This document shows positions 60,387 to 64,000 of a stretch of DNA of 64,000 nt, piece by piece; within the stretch, counting starts at the first letter, position 1, and the number at the start of each line of letters is the position of its first letter. The notes beneath the pieces were generated by a model that saw nothing but the letters and a program-made list of their open reading frames with translations, was not told where the DNA came from and searched no databases. Location of the stretch: positions 2,852,001 through 2,916,000 of the forward strand of contig NZ_ADVG01000002.1 in assembly GCF_000178855.1 (NCBI RefSeq), in the 5' to 3' direction. Source of the stretch: Ktedonobacter racemifer DSM 44963. GTDB lineage: Bacteria; Chloroflexota; Ktedonobacteria; Ktedonobacterales; Ktedonobacteraceae. The position numbers were made by a program, and so were the translations under genes.

Positions 60387-61298
60387 GTGCAGAGAGCGCG
60401 AATGATGCGTATATCAGACCAGGTCGCGCGGATTGTCTTCCTCATCTGTGCCATTTTAGTTGTCGCTATCATCATTAGCGTGTTCTACTTTATTGGGTCC
60501 AAGGCCTTCAAGGTTTTCTATCTGCCTGGTGGGTCAAGTATTCAAGAGTTTTTCACGAGCACGCACTGGGATCCGACAGCGGGTAATAGCGATAATCCGG
60601 CATACGGTGCCTGGGGATTGATTCTCGGTTCGATTATTATTACCCTGGCCTCCGTACTGATCGCGACCCCCCTCTCATTTGGGATGGCACTCTTCATGGC
60701 GGAAGTAACTCCCCGCTGGCTTTCACGCATACTCCAGCCTTTGCTGGAGGTTTTTACTGGTATGCCCTCGGTGGTCATTGGCTTTCTGGGCCTGACGGTT
60801 CTGGTACCCTGGCTTGGAACCATCTCGCAGACGCTGGGCTATGGCTACGGCGCGGCGATCATCGTCCTGGTTGTGATGATCATTCCGACCATCGTCAGCG
60901 TGTCGATAGATGCTATTCGGGCTGTTCCAGGTAGCGTACGCGAGGCGAGTCTGGCTCTGGGGTCATCTAAGTGGCAGACTATGTCGAAGGCGATTATTCC
61001 AGCGGCCTCCACAGGCCTGGCGACAGCGGTTGTGCTGGGCATGGCGCGTGCGATTGGTGAGACACTGGCGGTGGCAATGGTCCTGGGTGGCCAATCGCTG
61101 CCTGACAAATTGTACAACCTGAAGGCACTTTTCTTTACGCCAACCACCAACATCACGCAGGCCATTCTTAGTGACTTTGGTGAAACCTCTGGTATCGCTC
61201 AGGATGCTTACTGGACTCTGGCCTTCCTGCTCCTGGTCATTTCTCTGGCCTTCATCTGTGTGAGCCGTTACCTGGCGAGTAGGAGTGTCTACAAATGA
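60387..61298 (+). CDS. pstC: Phosphate ABC transporter permease PstC
   Basis: The product of about 303 residues is a six-helix membrane permease. The EAA-like loop is VPGSVREASLALGSSKWQTM near residue 178. It forms the channel with PstA. I use GTG 60387, six bases after AAGGAGG; an upstream frame begins at 60354 but overlaps that ribosome site. The stop codon overlaps the pstA start (ATGA), showing translational coupling. Confidence 0.96.
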   Translation: MQRARMMRISDQVARIVFLICAILVVAIIISVFYFIGSKAFKVFYLPGGSSIQEFFTSTHWDPTAGNSDNPAYGAWGLILGSIIITLASVLIATPLSFGMALFMAEVTPRWLSRILQPLLEVFTGMPSVVIGFLGLTVLVPWLGTISQTLGYGYGAAIIVLVVMIIPTIVSVSIDAIRAVPGSVREASLALGSSKWQTMSKAIIPAASTGLATAVVLGMARAIGETLAVAMVLGGQSLPDKLYNLKALFFTPTTNITQAILSDFGETSGIAQDAYWTLAFLLLVISLAFICVSRYLASRSVYK

Positions 61299-62227
61299 GT
61301 ATGCAAGCAATGGCGGGCGAGCAAGAAAAGCAAGCATCTGGACGAGTCGCGGAACTGACGCGAATTGCGCGCAGGCTACATGCAGGCAACCGGGTTGCTC
61401 TGAGCATACTCTGGGTTGTCGCCGCCTTGATCGCGCTCCTGTTTATCGCCATTATCGTCCTGCTGTTTGTTCAAGGCTTTAACTACCTGATTGATCCTGC
61501 TTTCTATTCGACCTCGGTGACCGGGGTGGGAATGCAGCTCTTCAGTACCTTCTATATCCTTATCCTTACCGAGATACTACTCTTTCCCATTGCGCTGGGC
61601 GCCGCGATCTACACGGTCGAGTATGCCCCGCAGGGAAAACTGGTGGCGACGATCCGTTTTGCGGCTGAAACGCTGGCGGGTGTGCCATCGATTGTGCTGG
61701 GTCTGTTCGGCTTTGTCTTCTTTAGCGCGTTTCTGGGATTCCATATCAGCCGTATAAGTGGCGCTCTGACGCTGCTGTGCTTAAACTTCCCCCTGGCCTT
61801 GCGCCTCTTTGAGGATGCACTGATTTCGGTGCCACGCGAGTTGCGCGAGGGAAGCCTGGCCCTGGGTACGACGAAATGGACGACGATTCGCAAGGTGGTC
61901 CTGCCGTCCGCGATGCCTGGTCTGATCACAGGCTTGATCTTGAGCGCGGGCAAAATTATCGGCGAGACCGCGGCCCTGGTCTTTACCATGGGTGTTACCC
62001 CGGCGAGTACCTTCTCGGTTGATCCCTTTATTCCTAGCGACACATTAACCATTCACCTGTGGTACATCAAGACCCAGGGTGCTGGCTCGATTCCCGGCTT
62101 GTCGGCGGCTGGTGCCTCGGCTCTCTCGGCGGGATCGGCGGCGCTCCTGATTATCGTCCTGTTGGTGATCAACCTGCTTGCCCGAGGGATCGGGCGTCTG
62201 ATCCAGCGCCGGGTCATGGCAGTTTGA
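61295..62227 (+). CDS. pstA: Phosphate ABC transporter permease PstA
   Basis: The 310-residue product is the second permease subunit. It has six membrane helices and the EAA-like loop VPRELREGSLALGTTKWTTI near residue 182. The start ATG overlaps the pstC stop by four bases. The N-terminus is cytoplasmic and charged, longer than in E. coli by about 20 residues. Confidence 0.96.
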   Translation: MSMQAMAGEQEKQASGRVAELTRIARRLHAGNRVALSILWVVAALIALLFIAIIVLLFVQGFNYLIDPAFYSTSVTGVGMQLFSTFYILILTEILLFPIALGAAIYTVEYAPQGKLVATIRFAAETLAGVPSIVLGLFGFVFFSAFLGFHISRISGALTLLCLNFPLALRLFEDALISVPRELREGSLALGTTKWTTIRKVVLPSAMPGLITGLILSAGKIIGETAALVFTMGVTPASTFSVDPFIPSDTLTIHLWYIKTQGAGSIPGLSAAGASALSAGSAALLIIVLLVINLLARGIGRLIQRRVMAV

Positions 62228-62305
62228 TGCATGTAGAGCGATTACAGTAACAAGTATGGCGATCCACTATGGAGCGCCTCTTGAAGAACAAGGGTGAAGC
62301 GATCT

Positions 62306-62536
62306 ATGAACTCGATAGCAGCAAACTCTTCTCTCATCACAGAGAATGTGACTCTGCCCAAGGGGGCGAGCATCTTCTCACGCAAAGTAGCGCGCAGTGG
62401 CCATATCTCATATGAGGGGCGTCCATACTTTATCAGCAAAGCCCTGGCTGGCCGCTACATTCGACTGGTCGTTATTGAGGATCGCCTGATTGTCGATGAG
62501 TCTATTCCTCTGCACAAGGAATATGAATTATCCTGA
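62306..62536 (+). CDS. Small beta-rich protein in the pst operon, transposase-tail-like
   Basis: The 76-residue product shows a phrase GHISYEGRPYFISKALAGRY, then IRLVVIEDRLIVDESI and LHKEYEL. This pattern resembles the C-terminal beta domain of Mu/IS481-type transposases, but no catalytic domain is present and no other transposon sequence is seen. ATG 62306 follows AAGGGTGAAG; a GTG at 62294 is also possible. It lies 78 bases after pstA and upstream of pstB, separated from pstB by a hairpin. It could be a domesticated fragment or a small regulator; both are speculation. Confidence 0.55.
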   Translation: MNSIAANSSLITENVTLPKGASIFSRKVARSGHISYEGRPYFISKALAGRYIRLVVIEDRLIVDESIPLHKEYELS

Positions 62537-62549
62537 GCAAGGCTTCCAG

Positions 62550-62574
62550 TTTGGGCACGCGATGCGTGCCCAAA
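62550..62574 (+). terminator. Hairpin between the small ORF and pstB
   Basis: TTTGGGCACGC pairs with GCGTGCCCAAA around loop GAT, and AACTGTTTCTTTTTT follows. It could partly attenuate read-through into pstB. Confidence 0.65.
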
Positions 62575-62700
62575 AACTGTTTCTTTTTTCAGGAGCCATG
62601 AGCTAGAATTAGAAGATCGACGCGATTGAGGAACGTATCCCTTAAGCATAGTCGTACATATAGAAGAGCTGAAGCATCGAGAAGGAGAGATGTGAACGTT

Positions 62701-63636
62701 ATGACACCAGAGGAGCAGCAGGTAAACTATGATCAGGGGCGGCAGGGAGGCACAAGGACGAGACAGCAAATATATGATCCTGCCTGGAATGAGAATAATA
62801 TGACGATTGAAAGTATACCAGAGGACCAGCAAGATCCTGGCAAAGTCACGGAGATCCGCCGCGAGCGTACTCTAAATCCAAACGCGGACTTTGCCATCAA
62901 TGTAGAGCACCTCAATTTTTACTATGGCAAGAAGCAGGCCCTCTTTGATGTCTCGCTACCACTGCGTAACCGCCAGGTGACGGCCTTGATTGGCCCCTCC
63001 GGTTGTGGTAAGTCGACCTTCCTGCGCACCCTCAACCGTATGAATGACCTGATTCCCGGCACACGGACTGAGGGGCAGGCCCTCTTCGATAGCAACAACA
63101 TCTACAACGCAAAAACAGATGTGGTGCTGCTGCGTCAGCGCATCGGCATGGTTTTCCAGAAGGCCAATCCTTTCCCAAAATCCATCTTTGAAAACGTGGC
63201 CTACGGCCTGCGCATTCAGGGTCAATCCAACCGCCATATCAAAGAGATGGTAGAGAAGAGCCTGCGCGGCGCGGCCCTGTGGGATGAAGTGAAGGACCGT
63301 CTGAACGCTTCGGCCCTGGGACTCTCTGGTGGACAGCAGCAGCGCCTCTGTATCGCGCGCGCCCTCGCCGTCCAGCCAGAGGTGCTCTTGATGGACGAAC
63401 CCTGTTCAGCGCTGGACCCCATCGCGACCCTCAAAATTGAGGAGCTTATCACCGAATTGGTGAAGGATTACACTATCGTGATCGTCACCCATAATATGCA
63501 GCAGGCAGCGCGTGTCTCTCACTTTACGGGCTTCTTCCTGAGTGGTAAGCTGATAGAGCAAGGGCCGACAAAAGACATTTTTGAGCGACCAACCCAGAAA
63601 GAGACTGAAGATTACATTAGCGGTCGCTTTGGTTGA
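62701..63636 (+). CDS. pstB: Phosphate ABC transporter ATP-binding protein
   Basis: PstB energises phosphate uptake. It has Walker A LIGPSGCGKST near residue 95, the signature LSGGQQQR near 205, Walker B VLLMDEP near 225 and THNMQQAARVSHF near 263. The product is about 311 residues, and the first 60 before the ABC domain are Gln/Asp-rich, unlike the usual 250-residue enzyme. ATG 62701 lies 13 bases after AAGGAGAGA; GTG 62692 is a closer alternative. It is in the same transcript direction as pstSCA. Confidence 0.96.
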   Translation: MTPEEQQVNYDQGRQGGTRTRQQIYDPAWNENNMTIESIPEDQQDPGKVTEIRRERTLNPNADFAINVEHLNFYYGKKQALFDVSLPLRNRQVTALIGPSGCGKSTFLRTLNRMNDLIPGTRTEGQALFDSNNIYNAKTDVVLLRQRIGMVFQKANPFPKSIFENVAYGLRIQGQSNRHIKEMVEKSLRGAALWDEVKDRLNASALGLSGGQQQRLCIARALAVQPEVLLMDEPCSALDPIATLKIEELITELVKDYTIVIVTHNMQQAARVSHFTGFFLSGKLIEQGPTKDIFERPTQKETEDYISGRFG

Positions 63637-63688
63637 TACCTGGACGTTTTCCGCGTACGATGTATCTGTAGCATAAAAATAGGTGATT

Positions 63689-63727
63689 TAGGAAACTTGA
63701 GCGCGTGAGCGCTTACGCATAAAAAGC
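63689..63727 (-). repeat. Structured dispersed repeat, degenerate copy R5
   Basis: AGGAAACTTGAGCGCG and TGAGCGCTTACGCAT resemble the start of R3 (CGGAAACCTGAGCGCGC). The second half is missing. It lies between pstB and the regulator gene. Confidence 0.4.
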
Positions 63728-63742
63728 CGTTGGAGGTACTGC

Positions 63743-64000
63743 GTGGCACGCAAAATCCTGGTGGTGGATGACGAAGCGGTCCTGGCCGAGACTATCGCGT
63801 ATAATCTGGAGCAGGCCGGCTACCACGTCATCACCGCCGCTGATGGTAACAGCGCGTTGGACGCGGCGCGCAGTGAACGCCCAGACCTGATTGTGCTGGA
63901 TATTATGTTGCCTGGCATGGATGGTCTGGAAGTGTGCCGCCAGTTGCGACGCGAAAATAAGACCGCGACGACTCCTATCCTCATGCTTACCGCCAGGGGC
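63743..64000 (+). CDS. PhoB-type response regulator, cut by window edge
   Basis: Eighty-six residues of a receiver domain are visible: KILVVDDEAVLAETIAYNLE, the phospho-acceptor in LIVLDIMLPGMDGLEV (Asp near residue 52) and the end of strand 4, MLTAR. The start is GTG 63743 after TTGGAGGTACT. It follows the pst operon, so PhoB/PhoP of the phosphate-starvation system is the natural reading. The DNA-binding domain is outside the window, so the type is inferred from position and receiver sequence. Confidence 0.85.
   Translation, partial: MARKILVVDDEAVLAETIAYNLEQAGYHVITAADGNSALDAARSERPDLIVLDIMLPGMDGLEVCRQLRRENKTATTPILMLTARG

Overview
The window looks like chromosome of a free-living, aerobic, spore-former-like member of the Chloroflexota, most probably class Ktedonobacteria. 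This is inferred from gene content and protein style (several class A penicillin-binding proteins, zinc-ribbon/TPR Ser/Thr kinases, GTG starts with strong AGGAGG sites, long intergenic palindromes), not from a marker-gene comparison. I see no insertion sequence with an intact transposase, no prophage and no CRISPR array.

Layout. 1-5.5 kb: two tandem class A penicillin-binding proteins, the first cut by the window edge. 5.5-10 kb: PHP phosphoesterase, Nudix hydrolase and a UvrD/PcrA helicase. 10.2-15.6 kb: a membrane protein, then a drug-efflux operon (DHA2 MFS pump, EmrA-like adaptor, coiled-coil membrane protein) ending with a TetR regulator. 15.6-16.1 kb: repeats, a mini zinc-ribbon ORF and a perfect ParB-binding parS site. 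16.1-20.4 kb (minus): a DUF1232-like protein and a compact redox module (secreted or anchored protein, FAD/NAD oxidoreductase, dicluster ferredoxin, four-histidine cytochrome b-like protein). 20.7-23.1 kb (minus): selA and a PemK/MazF-like toxin with an unrecognised upstream partner. 23.6-33.1 kb: the translation block tRNA-Tyr, tRNA-Thr, tuf, rpmG, secE, nusG, rplK, rplA, rplJ, rplL, then rpsO and pnp; rpoBC does not follow rplL. 33.5-39.8 kb: uracil-DNA glycosylase, L,D-transpeptidase, a third class A PBP, rsmA. 40-44.8 kb: kinase, PRC-barrel protein, kinase. 45-55.2 kb: two unlinked 5S rRNA genes in opposite orientations enclosing a MerR regulator, a degenerate response regulator, a lone atpE, a phosphatase, MgtE, two thymidylate-kinase paralogues, hydrolase, acetyltransferase and amidotransferase. 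55.6-59 kb: stress protein, small ORF and a decayed glycosyltransferase. 59.3 kb to the end: pstS-pstC-pstA-(small ORF)-pstB and the start of a PhoB-type response regulator, behind a phased TTAAC array that fits a Pho box.

The most striking non-coding structure is a set of about nineteen intergenic inverted repeats, many with perfect 22-36 bp arms and 0-3 nt loops, each with its own sequence. Two short dispersed boxes precede some of them, and a small GC hairpin follows others. A second family forms a predicted three-way junction and sits inside co-oriented gene blocks (efflux, ribosomal, pst). Candidate systems for closer study are the redox module, the toxin/partner pair, the Pho-box duplication flanking a dead gene, and the parS and DnaA-box sites, which hint that the region lies in the origin-proximal part of the chromosome.
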